DNA of 64,000 nucleotides from Mallotus nudiflorus (GCA_947683625.1 CANTUR010000669.1:768501-832500), one strand, 5' to 3'; shown: positions 26,405-38,500, counted from the first letter of the stretch. Made by a program: numbers and translations. The notes: generated by a model not told the origin, from the letters alone.

Positions 26405-26737
26405 TAATATATATATCATAATATTTTACTAAAAAAATTTCCATTATATTTCAAGTTTGGTGATTCCAGCAAGGATGAACATTGATGCACTTTGTTATGC
26501 ATAATTTAAAACAAAAAAAAAACCTTATTCTACTTATTATGAACTTTTTATTTTGCAATGCACTTTGTTACGCGGAAAAAAAAAAAAACTTATACTACTT
26601 ATTAGGAATTTGTTTTTTTAGATCGAGCAACAATGAAATGTTTCATGAAGTACTTTAAACTTATTTATTATGTTTAAATATTATTTCTTTTCTTTACTTT
26701 TACATGTCATTATCGATCTTTAAATGTTTTAAGGTTT

Positions 26738-26756
26738 CCCGTTGCAAAGCGCAGGT
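26738..26756 (+). other. Possible degraded Helitron 3' terminal hairpin
   Basis: CCCGTTGCAAAGCGCAGG followed by TAAACTTCCTC resembles the CCCGTTGCAACGC-CGGGT hairpin near the 3' end of many plant Helitrons, but the pairing is imperfect and the terminal CTRR is lost (CTCA). Weak evidence. Confidence 0.25.
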
Positions 26757-26808
26757 AAACTTCCTCATTTATTTTTTTTCTTTGAAAATCCAAAGGAAAC
26801 AAACTCCA

Positions 26809-29800
26809 TTACTCAGAAATCAAAACTTTACAAAGGAAATGAGGAGGAACTTCCCTCCAAATAGAAAAGTCTGGCACAGAATAAGCTGCTTTAGTAACAG
26901 ATAAAGCAACTTTATTCGCAGACCTTTGAACAAAAAGAATAATAGCATCTCTAAGCTGACTTAGAATAGCTTTACAATCCTTTAGGATCATGCCATAAGA
27001 AGAACAATCAATTTGTAAAAATTGCACATATTGAACAATGGTTAAAGCATCACTCTCCAGAATAACTTGAGAAAGGCCTTGCTCTTTAATCTAGCTAAAA
27101 GCTTCTCTAAGACTAAAGGTTTCAGCTGATTTTGCATTCGAAAGTCTAGTAACATACCTACTATGAGCTGCCAAAAAACACCCTACATCATCATGAAGAA
27201 CATACCCCAGACCAATATATCTTTGCTGCTCAAAAATAGGAGCATCAAAATCACATTTAACCCAATTTAAAAGAGGTTTTTACCATATTATAGCCCCACT
27301 TAACGTAGCAATAACCTGTCTCATCGAATCATAACCCTAAACAAACCTCCATTCAAACCAAGTGTTTGCAGCAAATATAGCAATTGGTTTCTCTGTACAT
27401 TTTATCCCATTCCAAATCACATTATTGTGATTCCACCAAATGCTCTAAAGAATAATAACAAGCTGACCCCTCATATCAAGTGAACATTTATTCAACATAG
27501 CTCTGAACCAATCAATAAATGAATTAAAATTGTCACCTACAAGAGCTAAATCATAAAAACTCCAATAATTTCTCAGAACAGGGCACGAAACAAAAATTAC
27601 AAACATGACTCCCTAACACCATTACAACAAGGGTAGATACCCAATGCATCAACCTTCCTCATCATAAGATTATCACCAGTGGGTAACACATTTGAACATG
27701 CTCTCTAGACTAGATTACATACCTTTTACTGGACTGGGAGGTGCCAAATCTGATGTCATGTTCTATTATTCTTGCAAGCGATAGTAAAAGGATCTTGGGT
27801 AAAAGCATGATACCTACTTTTGACAATTTTGCATCCTTTCTAATCGTAAGACGATATGAGCCTATCTTTAATCCAGTGGGAGCTAAAAGGAATGTTGCAG
27901 ATGTAATTACAATCCCTAAATTTAAAAATATTAACAATTAAAGGTTTGTCCCATTCAAGTTTATTCATTAACATTATCTAATTTTCCATCATACCATTCA
28001 TACCTTGGACAACTAAACATTACCAAACCATTCTCACCATCTGAAGTCTAGTGATCCTTCTAAACTAAAATAGAGAAGCCATCACCAACTCACCATATAT
28101 AGCCTTTTCGAAGGAGCTCTTAGGTAGATAGTAAACTCCTCCATATATAGCTAGGATTATTCCCAAGCTTAGATTTAAGAAAAGAGTTATTTAGGAAATA
28201 TTTGCTCTTAAAAAGCTGAGTAACGAGAGAAGTTAGATGCTGAAGAAAATGCCATCCTTGCCTCCCAAGAAGTACCCTATTAAAGTCGTGAATTTTCTTG
28301 AAGGCTAACCCACCCTTTTCCTTATAAACACAAAGTTTATCCTAACTGAGCCATCTTATACCTCTTGAATCTCAACAATTGTTATAATAAAGAAAAGCAT
28401 TCAACATTCTCTCAATCTCCGAGTACAGACCTAAAGAAAAAGAAACACACTTATTGTATAAGTGGGGACAGCTTGACCAACTATTCAGATGAGCTTCTCT
28501 TTCCCTACCAAACTCAAAATCTTCCTTTTCAAACCCTACAAATGCTACCACACCTTCTCTTTAACAAAATTAAACACCTTTTTTTTACTTTTACCAATAC
28601 ACGACGATAAACCAAGATAAGTAAAAGTAAGAGCAACATACCAAATACTAAGGCAATTGCTAATACTAATTTTCCTTTTATCTCTGACATTAGAACGAAA
28701 GAACAAAGTTGACTTGTTTAAATTAATGACCTGACTTGAGGCCTTAACATAAAATTTTAATAGATCTTTTATAGCTGTAGCTTCATCCACACTAGCTTTG
28801 AAGAAAAAATAGTTATCATCAGCGAAGAAGAGATGTGATATCACAAGTGCACCTCTAACAATTTTACAACCATGAAGATGACCTTGATCAGCATTCCTCT
28901 TAAGAAGATTAAGTAACCCTTCTACACATATTATAAAAAATATGATGACAAAAGATCACCCTAACGCAAACCATATTGAGGCTGAAATGGTCCTATCTTC
29001 ATACTATTTAACAGCACCATATATCAAACCGATGTCTTACACATTGTGATTAATGAAATCTATCTTTAAGCAAAACCCAACTTGAGCACAATCTTACTAA
29101 GAAAATCCCACTATATATGATCATAAGCTTTGCTCATGTCCACCTTCATAGCCACATACCCATCCTTGCCTTGAGTTTTCTTTTTAAGGAAATGCATAAC
29201 TTCAAAACAAAAAGAATGTTATCAGTGATCAAATGCCCTGGAATAAAAGCACTTTGAGTTTCAGAGATAATACTAGGCAAGACCTTCTTTAATTTATTTG
29301 TAAAAGTCTTTGCAATAATTTTGTAAAGCATGTTGCAAAGAGAAATTGATCTAAAATCACTTATCACCTCTAGATTTTTCTTCTTAGGGATAAGGACTAT
29401 GGCCGTATCATTTAAACTTTGAGGCAAATTAACATTATTTATAATGTCCAAATAGAAAGAGATCATACTTATTCCAGTAATACCCCAAAATTTTAAAAAA
29501 AATACAAGTTCATTCCATCAAGACCCGAAGCTTTATCCAAATGCATAGACTTAAGAGCAAGGTAAACCTCTTCAGCACTACAGGGAGAAAGAAGGCCTTT
29601 ATTTTGTTCTAAAGAAACACAACTTCAAAACCCATCAAGAATCACATTATTCGAATAACCACTCTTAGTGAAAAGGATTTAAAAATAATTAAAAATAACA
29701 TCACCTAAGCCCGAGTCCCATTTTCTCCAAATGCCATTCTCATGATGAAGCTACTGGATTTGATTGTTCCTTTTTCTAGTAGAAGCTGTCATATGAAAAA

Positions 29801-30856
29801 ACTTGGAATTGACATCTCCTTCGTTGAGCCAAAAAATCTTTAATATTTTCTTCCAATAAGTCTCTTTTTGCAAAATAATCAAATTAAATTAGCGTTTAAA
29901 AATAGCATATTTAGCAACAGAAATAGGATCAAATTTATCCCAAAGAGCTAAAAGCTTGTTCTTATAATTTTTTATACGAAAGTTACTCATCATAAAAGAG
30001 CCCCATCTCTATAACTCTTGACCATACAAAGTAACTTTTTACTATACATCATTCCAAGAGCTACCCTCTCAACCTTTCTTAACCACCTTCACACACATAC
30101 TCTCATTGAGCCAAGCATTCTCAAACCCGAAATGCTTCTTTATTAAAAACATCTTTACCATGGCAACATCAAAAAAATAGGCGAGTGATATGAAATTAAG
30201 GTAACTAAATTCTCAAGTCTTGATCCCCCAAACATATTCATCCAAGCTTAAGAAAAAAGAGCTCGATCCAACCTTTCAAAAATAAAATTCTCCATCCCCT
30301 GACCTCTTTCCCAAGTATACGGGTAACCATCCATTCCTATATCCATCAAACCATAGGAATTAATAGTTTCACGAAAACCATTAAAAAGCCAACCTGGTTG
30401 CATCTGACCTTCTTATTTTTTTGAAGGGGAAAGCATGTCGCTAAAGTTGCCAATAATACACCAAGGTAATTGAGACCGATTATGAAGAGTGAAAATTAAT
30501 TTTTAAGAAGCTCTACGATTTTAGCGCTCAAGCAAGCTATAGAAGCCAGTAAGCCTCCGTTCATGTCTATCGCGGATAGATGTAGCAATATAAATGTGAT
30601 TTCTAGAATAACTAAGAAGCTTTATAGAGTTACATCCTTTCCAAAGCATAGCTAAACCACCACTATGACCATTTAACTCAACCACAAACATACCATCAAA
30701 ACCCAACATAGTCTTAAATCTTTCCATTATCGGACGAATAGCAATAGTTTCATAAAGAAAAATAAATTAAGGGCATTTTTCAAATATTAAGTCTTTCAAT
30801 TCATGAATTGACCGTGGGTTACCCAGCCCACAATAATTCTAAGATAAGGTACTCAT
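26809..30856 (-). pseudogene. LINE ORF2 remnant: endonuclease, reverse transcriptase, RNase H
   Basis: The reading starts at an ATG at 30856 followed by NYCGLGNPRS, the classic start of plant L1 endonuclease; next come MLGFDGMF and NGHSGGLAMLWK (30521-30727). Reverse transcriptase blocks are at 29146-29466 (IVLIPKKKN, FRSISLCN, AFIPGHLITDN) and 28545-28844 (LFFADDNYFF, the catalytic site in FADD form). The zinc-binding RT tail is scattered near 27400-27900. A C-terminal RNase H of the RVT_3 type ends around 26809-27290. Frameshifts and stops separate every block, so it cannot make a working enzyme. The length of about 4.05 kb matches intact plant ORF2. Confidence 0.85.
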
Positions 30857-31332
30857 TGGCTCAAACGGGCCTACTCTACAGGTTCACCTTTAACAAGTTT
30901 TTTGGGCTTTCACCAATAATCTCACCCTCTAATGAGCTCTCAACTAACAATTTTGAATCTATATCATCCACTGCATCACCTTCAACTCTTCTACATTTGG
31001 GCTTAATAATGATAAGTCCATTAGGTTAGCCCATCTCAGTACCACTACTCTCACTTCTCGCCTTTGGTTGAGAAACCAAATTATGAGTTACCATATCTTG
31101 AGCTAATTAGCTCCTACAAGATAGCTACCAGTAACAATATGATCCCTCAAATCACGGGAAGCTAAAAATGTGCTCTTTCCTTTATCAAAAATTAACTGTC
31201 CATACTTATTTATAGCCATGGGGTTGCCATTGCCAAAAATTTCCATCTCCTGATCATCATTACATAGCCATCTCTCACCAATCAATACATTATTACATCA
31301 TATGTTATCTCTTAATTCAGGACCATAAACTT

Positions 31333-31996
31333 TCATAACCACTTCATTAAGGTTGTTAAACACAACTCACATACCATATCAATATGTCTTATTACTCCAT
31401 ACACAAAAAAGAATGGAGGTAATTTCTTATACTGGAACTGAAACCAATACCGATCACCACCTCCACGCTTAATCTTCATACCCATCTTTAATGGGGAACT
31501 AATATCAAGAAGCACCTGAAGTCTCATATATTTACGCCAAACCCCTATGAAATTCTTAGGATCTAATTTCATATGGCTGCCAATAAAATTACTAATTCCC
31601 ATACCAACCTTCTCCGACATGAGCCCAATCAAAAGATCAAATACTTTAACCCAAAAAGGAACAAGAAAAAAAGAAACCTGAGTAGGATGTTCATCTTCAG
31701 TTATTTAATGCAGAATAAGAAGACTTTGATTAAACGTCCGAGGGCAGCCTTCCATGACTCTGTTCACATCCAATTCGTGAAAAAATTGGAAATGAAAAAG
31801 TGTTGGGTTTAGTTCGTTCACTCGAACCCCTCTTACTGGACTCCACAAAGAGGCCATTAGATTTTTCATTGTAATAAAGTTCACATATTTGTCTATTAGG
31901 AATCTGCCGATGAGACAAAAAGTTAACTTTTCCACAATACCTCAATCCATCATTCCCTTCAACAACCAATCCACCATTTTGTTCTGAAATAAACAT
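31333..31996 (-). pseudogene. LINE ORF1 remnant (DUF4283-type, zinc-knuckle region)
   Basis: The best block (31333-31632) carries GLMSEKVGMGISNFIG, WRKYMRLQVLLDI and FQYKKLPPFFF, the standard order in plant L1 ORF1 before a CCHC knuckle. The knuckle positions read FVYGVIRHIDMVCE, so at least one zinc cysteine is lost. Upstream blocks in other frames (31705-31996) show that the N-terminal half is frameshifted. Confidence 0.75.
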
Positions 31997-32134
31997 ATTA
32001 GCACACTGAATTTAAATATTTGATGTCATAATGGGTAAATAAAGAGAGCTTTAATGAAAAGATGACCAAAATAAAGAACAAATGAAAACAAAAAAAGTAG
32101 AGAAACCTTATCAAAAGGACAATACAAAAACAAA

Positions 32135-32139
32135 CCTTG
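32135..32139. repeat. Target-site duplication CCTTG, left copy
   Basis: CCTTG here and at 35928-35932 flank the solo LTR exactly. Confidence 0.88.
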
Positions 32140-32450
32140 TGTTATGATATGAATTTTTAAATTATTAAAATATATTTTGAGATATGCAGTGTTAATAAAA
32201 TTTTAAATTTTATTTATATATTATCATTATTTGTGAATGTTATTCATGTATGTTATTTTAAATATTTTATTTATGTAAAATATATTTTTAGAAGTTATTA
32301 TTTAATTATTAGGGTTAATATTATTGATGTTATTTTTGGATAGTGTTATTTTTAATATTATTATTATTTTAAGTACCATATCATTATTCTTATTGTTTGA
32401 TATTATTTTGAACATTATTTTTATTATTAAATTATTTCATTAATATTATT

Positions 32451-32452
<2 letters not shown>

Positions 32453-32501
<49 letters not shown>

Positions 32502-32502
32502 T
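32453..32502. repeat. (ATT)n microsatellite
   Basis: About sixteen ATT units inside the solo LTR. Confidence 0.9.
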
Positions 32503-32836
32503 GTAGTTAATCATCGTTAGTTTATGTATATAAATTTTCTTACGTAAAATAATTATTTTTGGAGGTTTATTATTTAAATATTAAGGTTACTATTGATGTT
32601 ATTATTATTGTCATTGTTATTTTATGTGGGTTATTATTATAATTATTTTGTGTTATTATTATCATGGTTATTATTTTTATTATCATTAGTATTATTTTTA
32701 TTGTTTGATATTAATATGAATATTATTTTTATTATTAAGTTATTTTATTAATATTATTAATATGATTATTATTATTTGTTAATTTTATATTATAATAGTT
32801 ATGTTGTTAGTGCATGTGTGTGACATGTGTGTGTAC

Positions 32837-32837
32837 T

Positions 32838-32864
<27 letters not shown>
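32837..32864. repeat. (AT)n microsatellite near the LTR promoter position
   Basis: A TA run that ends in TATAAAC, just before the GC-rich block of the solo LTR. It could act as the LTR's TATA box. Confidence 0.7.
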
Positions 32865-32869
<5 letters not shown>

Positions 32870-35434
32870 TACCAAAATGCCATCTTCCTCCCCTGCTTCT
32901 CTCTCCTTCATGCTATTTTTCTTTCCATTATTATGTTTCTCTTCCTTCCGACGCAGGACGCTACCCAGCCACCTTCTCTCCATCATCCCTTCACTGTCAT
33001 CTCCTCCTCTCTTCTTCTTCTTCCTCGCGACGTCGAAAAACCACAGAAATAGCAGCAGCAGCAACAAGACCTTCACGTCGTTGGAGACATTCTCGACGGT
33101 GGGAGCTTGACTTCCTTGGCTCGGTTAACTCCCTGAGTTGTGGAGAAAACGATCAAGCTCCATTCAAGCTCAAACTTGTTTATTTGTGAGTTTTGTTTGA
33201 TTTTTGTTCATGACTTATTTTTTTTTTATTTTTTTTAAGTTTGTATTTGGTTGATTCTTGATAAATTATTTTTGAAATGTTGATCTATGCATCTTAATCT
33301 ACTCATCGGTATTTTTAGTTTATTTTTTTGATTTTATTTGAATTTTGGTTAATTTTTTATTATTTTATTATTAATTGCTTTAATTATGAATTTGATTAAT
33401 TTATTGTTATTATATGTTGATATTAATTTTAGTGTTGAGAAAATAAATTTTGAGAATATTATATAATTTTTAATAATATTTTTGTATTATGTATATATTG
33501 GAATTTTGGGTTAAATTTATATTTTTGTTGAAAATATTGGTTAATTATATGTTTTTAGTAATGTTAGAATATTATATATTGATAAAATAATTTTTGTGAT
33601 TTTATATAATTTTTGAGGAAATTATTTATATTATGTAATTTTTGAAAATATAGGTTGATTTTGGATTTTTGTTAAAAATATAGTCAAATATTATATTTTA
33701 AATGATTTTATGATTATATAGAGTATTAAAATGATTTTTATAAATTATTTGTAACTTTTAACCAATTAATATTAATTTTTGAAAATTATATTCAAATATA
33801 TATTATTTACTATTTTGGTGATAAAAATGGGTTTTAAATTAATTGTATTATATAATTAAACTATTTATGTAGTTAATTGTGAATTTAACCATTTTAGGTT
33901 AATTATTTGGAAATTTGGTTTTTATTGATATTGTATAATATTTGAGATTTTATTAGTTAATTTGTGATAATTTTGGAATATTATGTAAATAATAAATTTA
34001 TTTATTATTTTTAGTTTAAATGGGTATTTTATTATTTTTTTATGATGCTAAATTGTGATTTTAATAATTATTTTCAATTTATATTAATTTAATTGTAAAA
34101 TGGGAATTTTATTCCATTTATGAATTTTATTACCAAATATTATTTAAAAATTAGAATTTTATGTTTTTGTTGAAAAATAAAGGTTTTTAATATTTTTATA
34201 GATTTTTTATGATTTTTATGATTTTATTATTTAATATTGTTAGTTTGTGATTTGTGAACCTCGGTTGAGGCTTTGTGCAGTTTGGGGTCTCAATCCGAGA
34301 TATTGTGTTTCATGATTTTAAAAGTGTATTTTCTGTGTAGGATTGACCCTATATTTGTAGGGAAACGTTTGTTTTACAAAGGAGACTCTGTCGAATGTTC
34401 AGTAGATTTCTCATAAAATGTGACAATCAGTCCAAGTGCAGTTTTGAAATTTTGATTGAGTCTTTCTATAGTAATCATAGAAGCATAAAATTAGAAATTT
34501 ATTTTGATTAATTATTATTTATTTTCTAGCTGCGCCGAAACTAAAGCCATCGGACTAGATCTGTCGAGTCTATCTCGTGGAGTACAAACCAATTCGTTAT
34601 TATCTTATATATGCATTGCATATAGAATGCATAAAAAATTAGCTTCCATAAATTTTATAATGAATATGGTTATTTCATTAAACGAATAAGTATATATTTT
34701 TTTAATAAGTGACATTTTACTTAGATTGTTTATTTTTTAGTATAAAATTTATACATATGTTAGCATGTTTTAGTATATTTTTAATATATTTCACAATATT
34801 TTGATACACATGCCATGTATAGGTTTAGTTTGTTTTTAATAAATATTTGGTATATTTTTAGCATATTTATGGTTTATTTGGTAAACATGTGGTATATATA
34901 TGTTTGGAATATTATTAGTATAATTTCAGTATACATTTGGTATCTTTTCTGTATATGAATGTTATATTTCTTAACAAATGGATGCTATTACATTTGAATT
35001 ATGCATTGTTATTATTTTAATAATTCTTAAGTTTATTTGAATGATAGTAGTAGAACATGTTGCCTAATGGGCTGTACTATAACAGTGTGCGCACCAGTAT
35101 GTTAGAATATTAGGAGTGATATCATGAGATTATTTGATGAGAGATTTGATTGATATTGTGGTGAGAGTAGTGTGATTGTTGGAGCTCTGTGGACTAAGTG
35201 TCTTGGAGTCAATCACATTGACAGTGAGACTGTTAAAGCTCGATCAACTTAATGTCTTAGGACCAGTCTACTGTCCAAAAATGGATAAGAGATATATGTT
35301 GGAATTAAGTGAGCCTGTGTGGCCAGTAAGAAATAGTGATTGCGAACTGTTATGCTCTGATCCTTCAATCAAAAGTAAAATGTTTTATGTATTTTTTATT
35401 ATTGTCAAAGAGATTTCAGCATATGTATGAATTG

Positions 35435-35437
<3 letters not shown>

Positions 35438-35482
<45 letters not shown>
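35438..35482. repeat. (AT)n microsatellite
   Basis: About 22 uninterrupted TA units within the solo LTR. Confidence 0.9.
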
Positions 35483-35486
<4 letters not shown>

Positions 35487-35927
35487 ATTAGCAGGTGCAT
35501 GTATATATAATATAGCAATTCACTTAGTGAGGTCTGACTCCTCTCAATTATTTTTTTCAGGAGATCTTATATTATCAGATCTTAGTAGTAGAGCTCTTCG
35601 TCGGTGTTCTTTTGCCCCGACTAGATTATGTAAAATTTATATTTAAACTCTGATTTATATTCTAGAAACTACAGTAGTAGTGTTATTGTATTAGAAGAGT
35701 ATTCTTTTATTTTTTGTACTTTATATCCAGCATATTGTATAAATATCTTTTATTTATGAAAGGATAATGAGTATCTATTTTTATATATCAATTTGAAAAG
35801 TTTTAATTCCATCATATTTTTATGTATTTATTGTATGCTTTTATTTTTAAGACTCGCTACGGATTTCGAGTTTAAAAGAATTTTAATTTTCTAACGCCGG
35901 TCATAACTTCCAGTTTGGATCATGACA

Positions 35928-35932
35928 CCTTG
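35928..35932. repeat. Target-site duplication CCTTG, right copy
   Basis: Matches 32135-32139. Confidence 0.88.
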
Positions 35933-35980
35933 TCATATTGACGAGACTACCCAAGATTTCTTTTAATTTTTTCCTCGTAT

Positions 35981-35981
35981 A

Positions 35982-36022
<41 letters not shown>
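35981..36022. repeat. (TG)n(TA)n microsatellite
   Basis: TGTGTGTG followed by about twenty TA units, directly next to the SINE. Confidence 0.9.
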
Positions 36023-36023
<1 letters not shown>

Positions 36024-36028
<5 letters not shown>

Positions 36029-36235
36029 TCCACCACTTAATTCAAGTAGTAAGGGGAAGGGGGTACTCATACCCCTTGAGGTCATAGGTTCAAGTCCTAA
36101 GGATGTTGTCCTTAAACATTTAAATATCGAGCTACCCACTTAGAGCTAACTAATTTCAGCCATAGGGTCGACTCCATTTAGAGATTGAGAGTCCAAATCC
36201 CCTTCTTCCTACACTTCTCAGGCAAAAAAAAAAAA
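36024..36235 (+). mobile_element. tRNA-derived SINE
   Basis: About 210 bp with a perfect RNA polymerase III B box GGTTCAAGTCC (36087-36097). A box-A-like TTAATTCAAGTAGTAAGG lies about 50 bp upstream. A unique body follows, ending in a 13-A tail (36223-36235). The layout is that of a plant tRNA-related SINE. No clear target duplication is visible, because the left side is a microsatellite. I cannot name the SINE family. Confidence 0.6.
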
Positions 36236-36629
36236 AGTTGAAACTTTGATTTGACTGTGTCGCTATATAACATATAAAGGAATCCGATTTTGCTTTATTT
36301 ACATTCCATACCATGCAATTGTGGTTCACGCTGATTGCCTTTTTTCTCCCTTTTTGCTAATTGTTTAGGATTTCTCTTATTGAAAACGACACCGTTTTTA
36401 ATGTTGCCTATTATATCCTTGAACTTTACAAAAACAGTGCCGTTTGCTTGGATTAAATGAGCAAAACACTAGTGTGAACTACTTAAAAAAAAATTGCATC
36501 TGATGCCATGTCCCTTTGCATGCAGAGATAAGGCTGCCAGCTGCCACCCATGAATTTTGCACTTTCCCAAAACAGCCTCATTTCTTTGACAAAAACGTCA
36601 CCGTTTTTATTTTTTAAGTCTTTTTTTGT
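36236..36629. other. Intergenic DNA with repeated AACGAC-CGTTTT motifs
   Basis: No coding region. It carries three near-palindromic motifs: AAAACGACACCGTTTT (36383-36398), AAAACAGTGCCGTTTG (near 36430) and AAAACGTCACCGTTTT (near 36592). Confidence 0.5.
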
Positions 36630-36638
36630 CCTTTTATT

Positions 36639-37308
36639 TTTGAAAAATGTCCAAAAATGACATTAATATTTACTTTAATTCTCAAATTGACATTTTATGT
36701 TTTTTAAAGTCTAATAATAACTCTAAAGTTTTTAAATTTAATGCATTTAAACACCATATTTAACAATGTTATATTTTTTATTAGAATTAAGAGACAATGT
36801 CCAAAAAATGACCCTTATATTTACTCAAATTCTGATTTTTGCACCTTATATTTTCATTTTGAAAAAAAATTAATATTTTGATAATTTATTTTTATTTTAA
36901 ATTTTAATAATAAATTATTTGAGCTTTAATTTTAAATTATTTTTTAACGTTGAATTAAAGTAAATTATTTTCTAATGCTAGATGGTTGAATAGATTTTAT
37001 ATTTATTATAATCTTTTTTCTGATTTTAAACACAAATATTATACTTTAATTATAAATGAATTGATTAATATTTATACTATATGACTTTTATTTTAATATG
37101 TAGTTATTTTTTACGCTACTAGAATAATAGGAAAATATAAAAAAATTAGCAAATTGCACTAGATTCTAATGCAAAAAATGTAATACTATTAAATGTGGTG
37201 TTTAAGTACACTAGATTTAGGAATTTTAAGGTCATAATTGGACTTTAAAAAATATAAAGTGTTAACGGGAGAAGAGAGGTAAATGTTAATGTCATTTTTG
37301 GACCTTTT
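36639..37308. mobile_element. MITE with long terminal inverted repeats (MULE-like)
   Basis: The left end (GTCCAAAAATGACATTAATATTTAC, given here only as its position 36649-36673) matches the inverse of the right end (about 37277-37302) with one difference. The inverted similarity continues inward for roughly 150 bp (36641-36790 against 37150-37308), including TTTTTTAAAGTC and TTAAACACCA. Nine identical bases, CCTTTTATT, flank it at 36630-36638 and 37309-37317, the duplication length expected of Mutator-like elements. A second TIR-like start at 36793 suggests a nested or partial copy. A frame at 37189-37566 overlaps it and is not supported as a gene. Confidence 0.7.
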
Positions 37309-38136
37309 CCTTTTATTGTTTAAGTTGACCTGCAACCAATCAGCTACTAAATTGCCTATCACATTTGTATCCATTGAGCAGTTACAAATTAATTTGTTTC
37401 CAAAGGAGTCTCCTATGAAAACAACTTGCTCCCAATATATTTTCAGAAATCTAGATGAATTTATTGTCACAATCCAAATCCAGAAGCACGTGATCAACAT
37501 TAGAAAATGAGAAAGTTTAAAGCTATCAAAACCCGTAGTAAATTTTAAAAGAAAAACGCGAAACATTTAAACTTTAAAACCTTACAATAAAATAATTTAA
37601 TCATAATATACATTATCAAACTGATTTTTCTTAATTTAAACAAATATGTCATCGTCATGTATAAATAAACATCATCAGTTATACAAAATAATGTCTCAAT
37701 ATATAAATCTCAATTCATAATATCCAAAATAAAATATGCAATTATACAATTTCTCTACTACGGTACACGGATACTAACACAAACACATGTATATAGACCT
37801 AAATAAGATAGCCGGTGAAAAAATTACTCGACGTAGGAAAGTAGGCCTAATGGAGGACTTCCAAACTCTAAAAAAAAATAAGTTAAGAGGAGTTAAACCT
37901 CACTGAGTAAGCGAATAAAAGAAATGAATGCAGTTTGAAAATCTCCTTTAAAATAGGTTTCTATCAAAATATAATATATTTATAATTTTTATTCAAATTC
38001 TTTGATATATATATATAAGAAACCTATTTTCAAAAGGAAGGAAATAAATTCTTTTAAAATATTACAATATATAAAAAAATAATAACTAGGTAGAACTCAA
38101 GTCCTCAATTTTAATAATCATTCAGCTTACTTATAT

Positions 38137-38500
38137 CAAAAACTACCGGATTCCGAGAGCAAAGCATCACTAGAATGCACAGCTGCAGTCACGTCACTTA
38201 TTTCAATATCACTAGTGGTGTCCGAGAGCAAAGCGTCAACAGACCATCGGCCCCAGTGATTTAATAAATAAAATCCAACTTTACTAGCGATGTCCGAAAG
38301 CAAATCATCACTAGATCTTTGGCCCCAGTAGTTAATCAATGTAATCAAATGTTAGATTACTAGTGGTGTCCGAGAACAAAGCATTACCAGACCTTCAACT
38401 CTAGTAATATAATTAATATAATCCAATATCATATTATTGGCGGTGTCCGAGAGCAAAGCATTACCAGACCTTCGGTCCCAATAATATAATCAAAATAATC
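38137..38500. repeat. Tandem repeats of about 80 bp in the LTR
   Basis: Four to five imperfect units, each with GTGTCCGAGAGCAAAGC, then ACCAGACC, TTCGGCCCCAGTAAT and an AT-rich spacer. Unit starts lie near 38150, 38217, 38290, 38366 and 38442. The same array is in the other LTR at 48365-48725. Confidence 0.88.

Larger units (their letters stand above)
26762..32139 (-). mobile_element. L1-type LINE, 5' part cut off or displaced by a solo LTR
   Basis: A non-LTR retrotransposon on the minus strand with two decayed ORFs in the L1 order: an RNA-binding ORF1 (31333-31996), then an ORF2 with endonuclease, reverse transcriptase and a terminal RNase H (30856-26809). The total of about 5.4 kb fits plant L1 elements. 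An A-rich end on the element strand is seen as plus-strand T-runs at about 26766-26780. The left boundary is approximate. The right end meets the solo LTR at 32140. Sequence after that LTR (35933 onward) may be the missing 5' UTR, but I cannot prove it. No target duplication was found. Confidence 0.85.
32140..35927 (+). mobile_element. Solo LTR related to the two Ty3/gypsy elements
   Basis: About 3.8 kb from TGTTATGATATG to GGATCATGACA. Its left end matches the inverted end of the element-1 LTR (GAGATATGCAGTGTTAAT). Its right part matches the LTRs of both elements (GTGAACCTCGGTTGAG, AAAGGAGACTCTGTCGAAT, TAACGCCGGTCAT). No gag, pol, primer site or polypurine tract lies between, and a perfect CCTTG duplication flanks it. 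It is therefore the product of LTR-LTR recombination. A TA-rich run is followed by TATATAAAC near 32860, then the GC-rich block (32876-33190). Frames such as 32814-33189 and 34504-34689 lie inside it and are not genes. Confidence 0.88.

Noticed and set aside
32814..33189. Ser/Pro/Phe-rich open frames with an ATG after a TATA-like run
   Set aside because: They lie in the GC-rich block of a solo LTR, and the same block in the other LTRs gives unrelated frames. No conserved protein.
38137..38500. Repeat array with spacers, superficially CRISPR-like
   Set aside because: Units are about 80 bp, imperfect and inside a plant LTR; they occur in both LTRs. It is a retrotransposon tandem repeat.
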